Positions 13,383 through 21,469 of a stretch of DNA of 24,386 nucleotides are shown here, piece after piece. Position 1 is the first letter of the stretch; each line of letters begins with the position of its first letter. The notes beneath the pieces were generated by a model that searched no databases, had not been told where the DNA came from, and worked only from the letters and a program-made list of their open reading frames with translations. A program made the position numbers and the translations under genes. The stretch is from a virus. The stretch spans positions 1 to 24,386 of the IMG/VR virus record IMGVR_UViG_3300025479_000001. One strand, 5' to 3'.

Positions 13383-14299
13383 TGACAATAATGAATGGTG
13401 ATACATTTGTATCAGTCGAAAAGGGACTACGGGCGGTTTTCAACAGCGTGTATCAGCTCCCTATCGATAACGAATGGCAGAAAATCTCAGCTGAGATGTC
13501 GTCTAATGGACCAAGCGAAAAATACGGATTTATGGGAAATACTGCTTCAATGCGTGAATTCCTGTCTGAAAGGATACCGGCTGGACTTCAGGGAAACACC
13601 TTTGAAATCACAAACAAAAAGTTCGAGTCAACGTTGGCATTCGACAGGGATGCGATCGCAGATGACCGTTACGGTCAGTTTGTCATTCTAATCAAAAATA
13701 TGGGTGATGTTGCTCGCAGATACTACGGTGAGCGTGCCTGGGAAATCTTTTTCGAGGGTGACCAGACTACATATGGACAGTGTTATGACGGTCTTGAATT
13801 TTTTGATACTCAGCACAAAGAGGGTACATACTACACAACTGTCCAGAGCAACCTTCTAACTTCTGCATTTTCTCAGGCTGGAGTATCCGCTGCCAGACTT
13901 GCAATGAGGAACTTCAGGGATGATCGTGGCAAGAAACTCGGTATCGTCGGTGACACTCTGGTAGTGCCTCCTGAACTCGAAGACGACGCTATGAAACTCA
14001 CAAAGTCTCCAACTGTAGACGCAAGCGGAAACATCAACCCTAACCAGGGAAGATACAACGTCATTGTAAGACCCGAAATCACAGATACCGACTCATGGGC
14101 ACTCATTTCAACAAGCAGCTTCATCAAGCCCCTCATTTTCCAGAACAGAGAACCTACCGAGTTCGGATCAACTGAACCTGTGGGTGGATCTGGTCAGAAC
14201 GAGGGCGCTTTTATGCGTGAGAAATGGTATTATGGAGTCCGTAACAGGTTTAATTTCGGATATTGGGACTGGCGCAGAGCCATTATGTGCGTGCCTTAA
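13382..14299 (+). CDS. Major capsid protein, Mu gpT family, 305 aa
   Basis: The order of conserved blocks follows Mu gpT: an N-terminal FVSVEKGLRAVFNSVYQL, then MREFLSERIP, then the signature FEITNKKFESTLAFDRDAI with DDRYGQ. Next come YDGLEFFDTQH and the C-terminal EFGSTEPVGG and MREKWYYGVRNRFNFGYW. It forms the HK97-fold shell. Length is close to the family norm. The start at 13382 overlaps the previous stop, with a G-run just upstream. A second ATG at 13391 is possible. There is no N-terminal delta domain, consistent with a separate scaffold. Confidence 0.92.
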   Translation: MTIMNGDTFVSVEKGLRAVFNSVYQLPIDNEWQKISAEMSSNGPSEKYGFMGNTASMREFLSERIPAGLQGNTFEITNKKFESTLAFDRDAIADDRYGQFVILIKNMGDVARRYYGERAWEIFFEGDQTTYGQCYDGLEFFDTQHKEGTYYTTVQSNLLTSAFSQAGVSAARLAMRNFRDDRGKKLGIVGDTLVVPPELEDDAMKLTKSPTVDASGNINPNQGRYNVIVRPEITDTDSWALISTSSFIKPLIFQNREPTEFGSTEPVGGSGQNEGAFMREKWYYGVRNRFNFGYWDWRRAIMCVP

Positions 14300-14312
14300 G
14301 GCGGTCCTGAAC

Positions 14313-15071
14313 ATGCCTGCGATTTTCCGATCCCGTGTTATAAGTCCCGCAAGTGCGCGTGATGGCACTCTATGGGACACGCTAACACAACCGAACCCAG
14401 ACGCTGAGGGCAACGGGAGTCACGATACTTTTAGGTGGAACTGTTACCGTCACGGGACCGGGAAAAAATTCCAGGCATATATAAAACCCAAAATAATAAA
14501 AACCGTAGACCACTTCCATTCTAATTTTAGTTCTTCTTATACGTTTGAAGGAAATTTAAAAATCCTTCACTCCGCTTTTGAAACATCGATACTTAAAAAC
14601 ATACAACATGAACAGTATAAACAAGAATTTATGCTGAAGGCACTTGATATTTTTATTTATTCAATCAACCATCAAGAAAAATTAGAGAAGACATTTCAGA
14701 ATATCGTAATAAAAAACGCTATCTTGGGATGTCATAACTGGATTAAAAGATTTTATGACAAAGATGCTTATATATTCGACGATCCTCGCCTGAGTTCCAT
14801 TTCTGATTATTTGAAAACCATTATCATCTCCGAGTTTAAAACTCCCGATGTGATCCTGAAAGCCATCGACATTATTATTTTTCTGATGAAAGAGGATATA
14901 TATTATCGTCCTCGGTGGATAAAAATATTACAAGACGTAAATCAAACAGTTCAGATAGTCATAAGAGAATCCGACTACCCATTAATACGGATTTTAAGGG
15001 GAGTCTGTGAAACATGTGAGAATATGGTGTTGACTCCCGAAGAAATTGATAACGTTCATAGGTGGCACTAA
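14313..15071 (+). CDS. Unknown protein with odd N-terminus, 252 aa
   Basis: ATG 14313 follows a GGCGGT site. A longer frame reaches back over the capsid gene, but that part is a shadow. Residues about 55-252 are convincingly coding and all-helical, rich in Ile, Lys, Phe and Asp, like a helical-repeat protein. Residues 1-55 (MPAIFRSRVISPASARDG...) have CGN arginine codons and composition unlike the rest. Another frame in the same stretch encodes a plausible beta sequence (LLGGTVTVTGPG). So the N-terminus may be an inserted or frameshifted piece. No family is recognised. Its place after the capsid gene is usually taken by small head-completion genes. Confidence 0.55.
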   Translation: MPAIFRSRVISPASARDGTLWDTLTQPNPDAEGNGSHDTFRWNCYRHGTGKKFQAYIKPKIIKTVDHFHSNFSSSYTFEGNLKILHSAFETSILKNIQHEQYKQEFMLKALDIFIYSINHQEKLEKTFQNIVIKNAILGCHNWIKRFYDKDAYIFDDPRLSSISDYLKTIIISEFKTPDVILKAIDIIIFLMKEDIYYRPRWIKILQDVNQTVQIVIRESDYPLIRILRGVCETCENMVLTPEEIDNVHRWH

Positions 15072-15178
15072 TGGCCTTCATTACTCTTCTAAAAAAACTT
15101 TCAGCGTCTTATCAATCCTGGTGGGACTCTCTAAACGTTAACGAAAAAATGAAGCTGTTCGAGGTGCGTAGATGGTAA
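15071..15178 (+). CDS. Miniprotein, 35 aa
   Basis: GGTGG lies 5 nt before ATG 15071, which overlaps the previous stop (TAATG). The stop overlaps the next gene by 7 nt. The product starts MAFITLLKKLSASYQSWW and is an amphipathic helix with Trp pairs, perhaps binding a membrane or a structural protein. The next gene's SD (AGGTG) lies within it, so translation is coupled. No family is recognised. Confidence 0.6.
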   Translation: MAFITLLKKLSASYQSWWDSLNVNEKMKLFEVRRW

Positions 15179-15666
15179 TTACTCTTGATAAGGGCTGGAT
15201 TGCAGATGTTTCAATGGATGTATATTCCGTTGCCGCTGATTCATCAGGAAATGTCAATACAAAGACCTGCATAAGCCAGACTCGTTATGCTCGATACCTC
15301 TCAATCGCAGCCGATAGACTATATAAAGACGAACTGCTCGATTCTTCAGGAAATATTAAGGTAGGTTCTGAGTATCTCGCTGCTCTCCTGGTTTGTGATC
15401 TCATCCAGAGTGGACCTATTACAGATTACGGTATCACATCGGAGTCATATGATTCAGATTATTCTTATACCAAATCAGCACTTACCGCGCGAGAGGTCAA
15501 GTCTGCTTTTATGTGCAAATATGAGGACGCTCTTGCTTCAAGAAACAGAGGAGTTCAGGCCAGCGCAGGAGTGACCAGAGAAGACTTTGAGATCGAGTTT
15601 TCCAAGTTATCTCAGGGTGAACTTCCTAGAGTTTATGATTCTTCTTCAGATTATCCAAATTTATGA
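15172..15666 (+). CDS. Head-tail connector protein (adaptor-like), 164 aa
   Basis: AGGTG lies just before ATG 15172. The mostly helical chain (RYARYLSIAADRLYKDELL, then YLAALLVCDLIQSG) fits the gp6/gp15-type adaptor fold that docks under the portal, of the DUF1320/DUF4054 kind. A C-terminal arm follows. It stands directly after the head genes. The assignment is by size, helical pattern and position, not by a firm signature. Confidence 0.55.
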   Translation: MVITLDKGWIADVSMDVYSVAADSSGNVNTKTCISQTRYARYLSIAADRLYKDELLDSSGNIKVGSEYLAALLVCDLIQSGPITDYGITSESYDSDYSYTKSALTAREVKSAFMCKYEDALASRNRGVQASAGVTREDFEIEFSKLSQGELPRVYDSSSDYPNL

Positions 15667-15675
15667 GGGAAAAAA

Positions 15676-16026
15676 ATGTCAGATGTATACCCATCAGTCG
15701 ATTTTTTTACAGATCAAACAATAGCTGCATCAGGAAACGCAACGTCCGTTAACACTCTGGAAACAGGCTATCTCAGGATGCTCGATATCTATGTCGGCAA
15801 TGCTGGCACATCAACCGATTGTACTATAACGATCAAGGGGAGCCCCACAAAAGAAAAGGCACTCGAAAAGACCGTCTGGATTTTCAACGAAGGTGCTGGG
15901 GGGAAAGACGGTATCGGGATCGAGAAAATAGACATCCCTGAGTATATATGGGCTGTTGTCACAAATAGCGATACTACAAAAACAGCGATTATAACTGTCA
16001 AAGTCGTACTATACAAGTATTTATAA
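15676..16026 (+). CDS. Beta-sandwich structural protein, 116 aa
   Basis: GAGGG precedes the ATG by 6 nt. The chain alternates beta strands (TGYLRMLDIYVGN, CTITIKGS, TAIITVKVVLYKYL) with polar loops, as in decoration or small neck proteins. It has no helices, signal or membrane span. It is followed 11 nt later by the large LamG protein, and could be its baseplate or attachment partner. No family is recognised. Confidence 0.6.
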   Translation: MSDVYPSVDFFTDQTIAASGNATSVNTLETGYLRMLDIYVGNAGTSTDCTITIKGSPTKEKALEKTVWIFNEGAGGKDGIGIEKIDIPEYIWAVVTNSDTTKTAIITVKVVLYKYL

Positions 16027-16037
16027 GGGGTGCTTCT

Positions 16038-18218
16038 GTGAAACGTATTCGTACGGGCGGGATGCCGTTAACGATTTCGTGTAAGGGATCTTTTGTAGTT
16101 CCATCTAATAATATTGATGTTCTCCCACTGGTCAACGAATTTACTCAAGATCCTCGCAAATTGACAACTGCACAAAGTCCTTTAGGTGGTGTTAATGGAC
16201 TTGTCTCTTATAGTCCAGGCTCAGTCCATGTCACTGAAGGAGATGGGATTTATTTAACTGATGTTGCAGGAAATAACACTTCGAAAGATTTACCTGCCGG
16301 ATTACTCAGTCGATTGGGTTATTTGACTGTTGATCCTGTTGCGCATACGATAACCGAGGAGTTCATTGTTGCGAATACTGCGACGAGTAATAATCCTACT
16401 GTTATCGATTCGTGTGATGCTACTACCGGATGGACAATTGAGTTGGGAACTGGTACAATTTCAGTCGATAACGGACGTTTAAAAATTGTAGGTTCTGCGG
16501 ATTCAGCGGGAAAATTCAGAATAACAAAAAATAAAACAATAAATTTGACAAATGTATCATTTCTCTGCGTAAGTATCGAATCGAATGTAAACGCACAAGC
16601 TGCTTGTGCGATTTGGGAAAATTCTAACTATCAGTATTGGTACGATTCTCGTTTTGTACTCACTGCAAATAGTCCCAAACGTTATACATTTCCGGTCAAA
16701 TCGCCCGTTGGTATAATTGGATATATGCCTACTGCCGGAACTGGCACGGTGTCGAATACAACTAGGATCGTTTTCGGTATTCAAGGGTTGACAAATGGGC
16801 AAAATGCTACATTTTATATCGATGACATTACAACAGACGTTGCAAAATCGGCCTACATCGAAACCACAATCCCCGATAACATCACATCAGTAGTCTACCA
16901 AAAATGGACAGGCAGTGCCTACGAAACAAATTGTATCGCAATAATGGATCCAGCCTATTCACAGACATTCCTAGACTCTGCAAAAATGGTTTTAGGAGAT
17001 GGAACTAAATTTGATGATGTCTATGGCTCAGGTTTAGGGCGTTCGCGATTTATAAAAGGAGTAGCGGGTCAAACTGTAAACGGTTCTCTCGCTGGCACTA
17101 CAATGACCTACAGTGCAATAAAAGGCACGAAGAACAGGATAGGTACAAGGATAGATTTACCTCCGAGTGATGGCGGAAGAACTGCTTTTAATCAGTGTCG
17201 GATCAAGAAGATCATTTATTATACTGATGTGAATAGGGTTTCTGTGACTCTGCCTGATGTAAGTGGAAATGGTAATAATGGTACAATGTCATGTGTAGGG
17301 TTGACTGCTGATAATGCAGGTAATGCTTATGGGGCAATGTCGTTTGATGGTGTTAGGAGTTATGTTTCCATCCCAAATCATGTTTCGCTGAACCCCACTA
17401 GTGCAATTACAATATGCGCGAGGATGAACGTAGTCGGTACAGCATTTTCAGGTAGAAATAACGTACTTTCTAAAAACGGCGCATCATCATATCAAGTAGG
17501 AGGGGAAACAGGAACAAAAAAACTACAGATGTATGTCGTTATAGGCGGCACACTGAGATACGTTCAATCAGTGTCTGATATACAGTTTGGGCAATGGGTA
17601 GATGTTGTCTGGCAATACCCAACTCAAAATTCAAAGATTGGTATATTTATCAATGGTGTTCTTGATGCTGAAAGTGCGGTCTATTCCGGTAACATAGGGA
17701 CGGATACAACGGCTGTGAAAATTGGATACAATGGGGCCCAATACTATACAGGTGGACTATGCGACGTTAGGGAGTATGCACGCGCATTAACCCCTGATGA
17801 AATAACAGCCTATCACAACAATCAACCACTCTCCTCAACAGGTCTAGTAGCACAATGGCAACCATCTACAGTCTCACATATGGGACAATCGACCTATGAC
17901 CTATCAAATGATAACAACGCAAGCACAGGACTGCTGAACATCGCTAAACCCTGGCTTGCAGTAATCAACGCAACTTCCAAAATAATAGACTATTACGTTT
18001 TTTCAAGCCGTCCTAAATCACTATACTTCAAAAAAGACGAAACCGGAAACATCTATCAAATCGTTGTGAATCCAGGGTTTGGGAGACTCTATAAAGGCCA
18101 GGCGGTCTATTCAAACATGACACTCGATACTAATTCTGACGGAAAACCGGATTTCTTAGATGCAACGTTACCAAGTTCTTTAGCTCGGCTGTTATCGATG
18201 TACAGATTTAACGGATGA
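16038..18218 (+). CDS. Large virion adhesin with CBM-like and LamG-type domains, 726 aa
   Basis: The start is GTG 16038 after AAGGGGTG. Residues about 122-267 form a carbohydrate-binding-module-like jelly roll (from VIDSCDATTGW to FYIDDITTD). Residues about 400-595 form a LamG/concanavalin-type domain (DVSGNGNNGTMS, FDGVRSYVSIPNH, ISVR-like strands, ending LCDVREYARALTPDEI). A Ca-binding-type loop DTNSDGKPDFLD lies near the end. Such chains bind sugars on the host surface. Unusually, the gene sits between neck genes rather than after the tape measure gene, so it may decorate the capsid or neck. There is no signal peptide. Confidence 0.75.
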   Translation: MKRIRTGGMPLTISCKGSFVVPSNNIDVLPLVNEFTQDPRKLTTAQSPLGGVNGLVSYSPGSVHVTEGDGIYLTDVAGNNTSKDLPAGLLSRLGYLTVDPVAHTITEEFIVANTATSNNPTVIDSCDATTGWTIELGTGTISVDNGRLKIVGSADSAGKFRITKNKTINLTNVSFLCVSIESNVNAQAACAIWENSNYQYWYDSRFVLTANSPKRYTFPVKSPVGIIGYMPTAGTGTVSNTTRIVFGIQGLTNGQNATFYIDDITTDVAKSAYIETTIPDNITSVVYQKWTGSAYETNCIAIMDPAYSQTFLDSAKMVLGDGTKFDDVYGSGLGRSRFIKGVAGQTVNGSLAGTTMTYSAIKGTKNRIGTRIDLPPSDGGRTAFNQCRIKKIIYYTDVNRVSVTLPDVSGNGNNGTMSCVGLTADNAGNAYGAMSFDGVRSYVSIPNHVSLNPTSAITICARMNVVGTAFSGRNNVLSKNGASSYQVGGETGTKKLQMYVVIGGTLRYVQSVSDIQFGQWVDVVWQYPTQNSKIGIFINGVLDAESAVYSGNIGTDTTAVKIGYNGAQYYTGGLCDVREYARALTPDEITAYHNNQPLSSTGLVAQWQPSTVSHMGQSTYDLSNDNNASTGLLNIAKPWLAVINATSKIIDYYVFSSRPKSLYFKKDETGNIYQIVVNPGFGRLYKGQAVYSNMTLDTNSDGKPDFLDATLPSSLARLLSMYRFNG

Positions 18219-18238
18219 TAAAAACGGAGTCAGTGAAC

Positions 18239-18270
18239 ACCCATATCCAAGGTCTGTAAAGGACATGGGT
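18239..18270 (+). other. RNA hairpin between adhesin and next gene
   Basis: ACCCATATCC (18239-18248) pairs with GGACATGGGT (18261-18270), 9 of 10 pairs, 12-nt loop. An AAAAACGGAG element (18220-18229) lies just before it with no convincing gene after it. It may be an mRNA processing or attenuation element. No T-run follows. Confidence 0.4.
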
Positions 18271-18322
18271 ATCCATAACGACATAATAACAATTGAACTT
18301 TCTAATATAAAAAGGTGATCAC

Positions 18323-18718
18323 ATGGCAGCAACCGACATAAAAATAGTACGGAAAAAATCAAACATCCCTGATTTCGGACGAAATCTGACCATTTTGTAC
18401 AGAGAAAAGAACTTCCCTCTGTTAGATTCAGACGGAAATATAATGATGTCAACTGATATAGATTCTAGTGGGAATTTAATCCCTCAATATTTTGAGTTTG
18501 TCGTGACAATTCCGGTTCCCTCTCCGATTCCCGCAGCGGCACAAAGACAGGCATTTATCGACGACCTCAAAGCACAGGCAGATACACAGGCAAAAATCAT
18601 AGCTCAGAAAAGAGCGAACGACGTTCTTGATAAAAACAAAATAAATTCAATTGTAAAGAGCATCAATGACGATACCGGTGTATTTTTCACCGGAACATAT
18701 GACGTAACAGGTCTCTAA
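18323..18718 (+). CDS. Hypothetical virion-associated protein, 131 aa
   Basis: AGGTGATC (18313-18320) is a near-complete match to the 16S 3' end and lies right before acATG, so strong translation is expected. The N-terminal half is beta (IVRKKSNIPDFGRNLTILYR, EFVVTIPVPSPIP). Residues 68-115 are a helix rich in Ala, Gln and Lys (AQADTQAKIIAQKRAND). It lies directly after the adhesin and could be its chaperone or anchor. No family is recognised. Confidence 0.6.
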   Translation: MAATDIKIVRKKSNIPDFGRNLTILYREKNFPLLDSDGNIMMSTDIDSSGNLIPQYFEFVVTIPVPSPIPAAAQRQAFIDDLKAQADTQAKIIAQKRANDVLDKNKINSIVKSINDDTGVFFTGTYDVTGL

Positions 18719-18734
18719 AAACATGCTACTGTAA

Positions 18735-18744
18735 AGTATATATT
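18735..18744 (+). promoter_or_regulatory. TATA box of the connector/tail operon
   Basis: AGTATATATT is centred about 40 nt before ATG 18780, so a short leader carries the SD GAGGATC (18769-18775). Confidence 0.5.
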
Positions 18745-18779
18745 CATTCCCAACCTATATACATACAAGAGGATCTATA

Positions 18780-19088
18780 ATGTTTATGGCTCTGTCGAAA
18801 TTCTGCACTATAGCAAATCCAAGCGCAATAGATGGCCACAGGAACCCTACGCTTGGCACTCCGGTGACAGTAGCCTGTAATTATCATCTAGTCGAAGAAA
18901 TTAACGATGATGGAAGCAATATAATAGTTTCAGGTTGGGTCATGCTCCCGGCAAATACTGCAGTCGAAATTGATTCTCAAATCACGATTAACGGTCAAAA
19001 TCCTTCTGTTAAGTCAAAAACCAATGTAGAAAATTTGAGAACTGGCGAAGTGATGGGCATAAAATTAGAACTCGGGAAAGGTGCTTAA
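18780..19088 (+). CDS. Head-tail stopper/connector-like protein, 102 aa
   Basis: GAGGATC lies 4 nt before ATG 18780. A second ATG two codons later is possible. The all-beta chain (VTVACNYHLVEE, NIIVSGWVMLPANTAVEI, QITINGQNPSV, ending IKLELGKG) fits a small stopper or head-closure protein with a beta-barrel core. It is followed directly by gp10-like and terminator genes, the usual neck order. The call rests mainly on that order. Confidence 0.55.
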   Translation: MFMALSKFCTIANPSAIDGHRNPTLGTPVTVACNYHLVEEINDDGSNIIVSGWVMLPANTAVEIDSQITINGQNPSVKSKTNVENLRTGEVMGIKLELGKGA

Positions 19089-19439
19089 ATGCCTGGAGCT
19101 GCCGAATGTATTGCTAACCTGTTTATCACTCAAAAAGGTATGAATGATGCGGGTAGGAAGACTGTAAAAGATTGGTCGCTTGAAGTACTCGGGGATGGAA
19201 AAGAAGGGTGCCCGAGGGACACCGGAAAATTAAGCAGGTCGGGGGTAACCGAGGAATACAAGAACACTCTTACTGAATTTTATATAAGAATTGCTTTTCC
19301 TGTTGAATACGCGGCTGCAGTCCATGAGATCCCAATGTATCACAAAGTCGGACATGCGGGTTTTTTGAGAATCCCCTTCAATCTGAAGAGTACAAAACTT
19401 ATTAAAATGTTGGAATCCTCGATAGGTGGGGTTTTATGA
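19089..19439 (+). CDS. Neck/tail-completion protein, HK97 gp10-like, 116 aa
   Basis: The block CPRDTGKLSRSG followed by FPVEYAAAVHE is the usual hallmark of the HK97-gp10-like family (P.DTG.L..S..... YA..VHE). These proteins join head completion to the tail tube. AAGGTG precedes the start, and the gene begins right after the preceding stop. Its end overlaps the next gene by 4 nt. Confidence 0.75.
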   Translation: MPGAAECIANLFITQKGMNDAGRKTVKDWSLEVLGDGKEGCPRDTGKLSRSGVTEEYKNTLTEFYIRIAFPVEYAAAVHEIPMYHKVGHAGFLRIPFNLKSTKLIKMLESSIGGVL

Positions 19440-19822
19440 CCTGGATTGATGATATCTGCGCTTATCTCGCTACAAATTCAATAGGCACTGTAGGCGTTGA
19501 TATCGTTTCCGGGGGCTTTAATCCACCCGTTCAAAATTGCATAGCTCTATATAATCAGACTGGACTTCCCGAAATAGTAACACTTGGTAAAGGAATGCAA
19601 TTAAGACGGCCTGAACTTGGTGTTAGAGTCAGGAATAGATCTGATAGTCTGGCAGCATCAACGGCACTCGCAATCCACGAACTTCTTAATTTAAAAGTTA
19701 ATACTGTAATGGGAACTACACGGTTTAAGCGAATCGAAGCAGTCGCAGAACCTTTCATTGTTTCCTATGATCCCATTAATAAATATATTTATTCAGTGAA
19801 TTTTAGACTAGAAATATCATAA
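19436..19822 (+). CDS. Tail terminator/completion protein, 128 aa
   Basis: The chain (IDDICAYLATNSIG, then NCIALYNQTGLPE, then RPELGVRVRNRSD, and a final YIYSVNFRLEIS) fits the minor-capsid/tail-terminator fold of long-tailed phages, a mixed alpha/beta ring protein that caps the tail tube. It overlaps the previous gene by 4 nt and sits directly before the tail tube gene, the standard position. Confidence 0.7.
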   Translation: MTWIDDICAYLATNSIGTVGVDIVSGGFNPPVQNCIALYNQTGLPEIVTLGKGMQLRRPELGVRVRNRSDSLAASTALAIHELLNLKVNTVMGTTRFKRIEAVAEPFIVSYDPINKYIYSVNFRLEIS

Positions 19823-19841
19823 AAAACGGAGACTGAAAAAC

Positions 19842-20567
19842 ATGGCAATTGACACGAATAACGCAATCATTACCATCGACGGAACAACAATCGACGGCCT
19901 TGATCCGGACTCAATCCCCTTTCCGAAAGGAAAAACGGGAACGAAAGACTGTACCCCTCTGGGTACAATGGCAATGAAAAAGGGTTTGAAAATCCTGGAT
20001 CCGGGATCAACTGACCTCAAAGGATGGGTAATTCCTGGGGATGCAGGACAGATAGCTCTAAAAACCGCAGCGATTGACAGGAAAGAGCATGTTTTCACGG
20101 TGTCCATACCTGATGCAGGGGAACTTATCACATACAATGCTCTGGTTTCCGCGGACAACCGGGAGTCTAAGGACAACTCGTATTTATTTGCCTACAATCT
20201 CGAAATTTCGGGTCTGCCTACGAGAGCAACAACTTACGCGGCCATCACTTCAATTTCATGCTCTGGTGCGGGTGTGTCGTATTCACCGACTACCACGTCC
20301 ACTGCATTGGTGGCCACTGATAATGATATCGTAATCAATGAGGCAACAGGGATAGCCACATCCACCGTAACAGTAACGGCAGCGGCTTCCTCGTCTATCT
20401 GTCTTTCTGTCGATGGTGGAACAACCTGGCAGACTCTCGCTTCGGGAACTCCTTCAACCACTCCGGTAACTCTTGGGGCGGCCGGGTCACTCACAAAAGC
20501 ACTCGTCAAGGTATCCGAAACAGCAAAGGCCGACCGCTTTGTAAGAATATATATCGTAAGGGCTTAA
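19842..20567 (+). CDS. Major tail (tube) protein with C-terminal Ig-like domain, 241 aa
   Basis: The SD GGAG follows the recurrent A-run (AAAAAACGGAG) and the start context is TGAAAAACATGG. Residues 1-125 have the tube-protein pattern (NAIITIDGTTIDGL, GWVIPGDAGQIALK, NSYLFAYNLEISG). Residues about 130-241 form an added Ser/Thr-rich beta domain (Ig/BIG-like, ICLSVDGGTTWQTL) that would project from the tail surface and may touch host sugars. No sheath gene is adjacent, so the tail is likely non-contractile. Confidence 0.72.
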   Translation: MAIDTNNAIITIDGTTIDGLDPDSIPFPKGKTGTKDCTPLGTMAMKKGLKILDPGSTDLKGWVIPGDAGQIALKTAAIDRKEHVFTVSIPDAGELITYNALVSADNRESKDNSYLFAYNLEISGLPTRATTYAAITSISCSGAGVSYSPTTTSTALVATDNDIVINEATGIATSTVTVTAAASSSICLSVDGGTTWQTLASGTPSTTPVTLGAAGSLTKALVKVSETAKADRFVRIYIVRA

Positions 20568-20579
20568 GGGGTAATCCAG

Positions 20580-21029
20580 ATGACAGGACCGGAAGTGGAA
20601 TTTATCCCCGGATATTCTCTTTTTTTTACTAACCGTGGGCAATTGAAAATGTATGAACTGCTCGGGGTTAGAAACTATACACAGTTTATCAAACTTTTCA
20701 ATGATACCGACGGACTCGACAATGACCAACTCACGAAGATAGTTTACGCGGGGTTGATCTGGGAAAAGAAAGGGCTAACTCTCGAAGATGTAGGCGACCT
20801 CATAGAGAACGAGTTTTATATCAAACTTCGTAAAAACTTTGAAGACCTCAATACTATAATCATTGATGGACTTGCAAACTCGGGGCTGCTTGATAAAAAA
20901 GTAATTGCTACAATCCGTGAAATGAAAAAGATGTCTTCGGAAGAAATAAATGCTAAAATACTTGAAAAGAAACTAGAGAAGGCTGAAAAGGGGGAGGATA
21001 AGGGGGAAGCATTGCAGACCTTGACATAG
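20580..21029 (+). CDS. Tail assembly chaperone, G-like, 149 aa
   Basis: It lies between the tube and tape measure genes, the normal place for the chaperone that coats the tape measure protein. The middle is all helix (LTLEDVGDLIENEFYIKLRK), and the end is Lys/Glu-rich (KILEKKLEKAEKGEDKG). It ends in TAG, rare in this window. The last 25 nt hold the shift zone to the -1 frame that continues to 21400. Confidence 0.7.
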   Translation: MTGPEVEFIPGYSLFFTNRGQLKMYELLGVRNYTQFIKLFNDTDGLDNDQLTKIVYAGLIWEKKGLTLEDVGDLIENEFYIKLRKNFEDLNTIIIDGLANSGLLDKKVIATIREMKKMSSEEINAKILEKKLEKAEKGEDKGEALQTLT

Positions 21030-21400
21030 ATGAGTATTTCGACAGGCAGCAAAGAAGTTTATTCCGGGTTTGTGGGAAAACTCCCCAAGAGTTTTGGGGA
21101 TATTCACCAGGCGACACTAATTTGATGATTGAAGAAGGCAGCAAGGAACTAACAGCAAAAATTAAATTAGACACAATAAGACATGCAGATTTAAAAGTGT
21201 CAATTCTAAATGCTCCAAACTCTCACAGAATAGATGATAAGTTATGGACTCTTGAGGATGTTATAGATAAAGAACTCGCAGACGAACTTAAAAAACTTAT
21301 GAAAGATCAGCCTAAAAAACAAACTTCTAAAAAAGAACAGTCTGCTAGATGGTCGGCTGCAGGGAATGCTTATATGAGTCAATTTGACGGGCTTAAATGA
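21002..21400 (+). CDS. Tail chaperone GT-type extension, read by -1 frameshift
   Basis: This frame has no start of its own near its beginning. It is open from 21002 to the TGA at 21400, while the zero-frame TAG is at 21027-21029. A -1 slip with GGG at 21003-21005 re-pairing to GGG at 21002-21004 fuses it to the G-like protein (junction ...EDKG-GSIADLD...). The segment DEYFDRQQRSLFRVCGKTP and FWGYSP resembles the short helical T part of lambda-type chaperones. An upstream AAAGGGG heptamer (20987-20993) would slip into a stop. An alternative start at ATG 21122/21125 has no SD. Confidence 0.62.
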   Translation, partial: GGSIADLDIDEYFDRQQRSLFRVCGKTPQEFWGYSPGDTNLMIEEGSKELTAKIKLDTIRHADLKVSILNAPNSHRIDDKLWTLEDVIDKELADELKKLMKDQPKKQTSKKEQSARWSAAGNAYMSQFDGLK

Positions 21401-21429
21401 GTTACAGAGGGTAGACTAAACGTCTTAAA

Positions 21430-21453
21430 AGTGCCTAGAAACATATAGGCATT
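21430..21453 (+). other. Hairpin before tape measure gene
   Basis: AGTGCCTA (21430-21437) pairs with TAGGCATT (21446-21453), 8 pairs with one G-T, loop of 8 nt. It lies just before AAAAAACGGTGA, the SD of the tape measure gene. It may insulate that SD or stabilise the mRNA. Confidence 0.4.
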
Positions 21454-21469
21454 AAAAAACGGTGAAAAA

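Noticed and set aside
14184-14312. Upstream extension of the 252-aa gene over the capsid gene
   Set aside because: It is out of frame with gpT, has no SD at its ATG, and the capsid C-terminus explains these bases.
18265-18318. 17-codon ORF before the gene at 18323
   Set aside because: Its SD is too close to the ATG, and no conservation evidence is available. It is noted under the hairpin finding only.
20987-20993. AAAGGGG as the productive tail-chaperone slip site
   Set aside because: A -1 slip here meets TAA at 20999, so it yields only a short end, not the GT frame.
21027-21122. TAG readthrough (pyrrolysine) extending the G-like chaperone in frame 0
   Set aside because: It adds only about 33 residues without family resemblance, while the -1 frame matches the expected T part.
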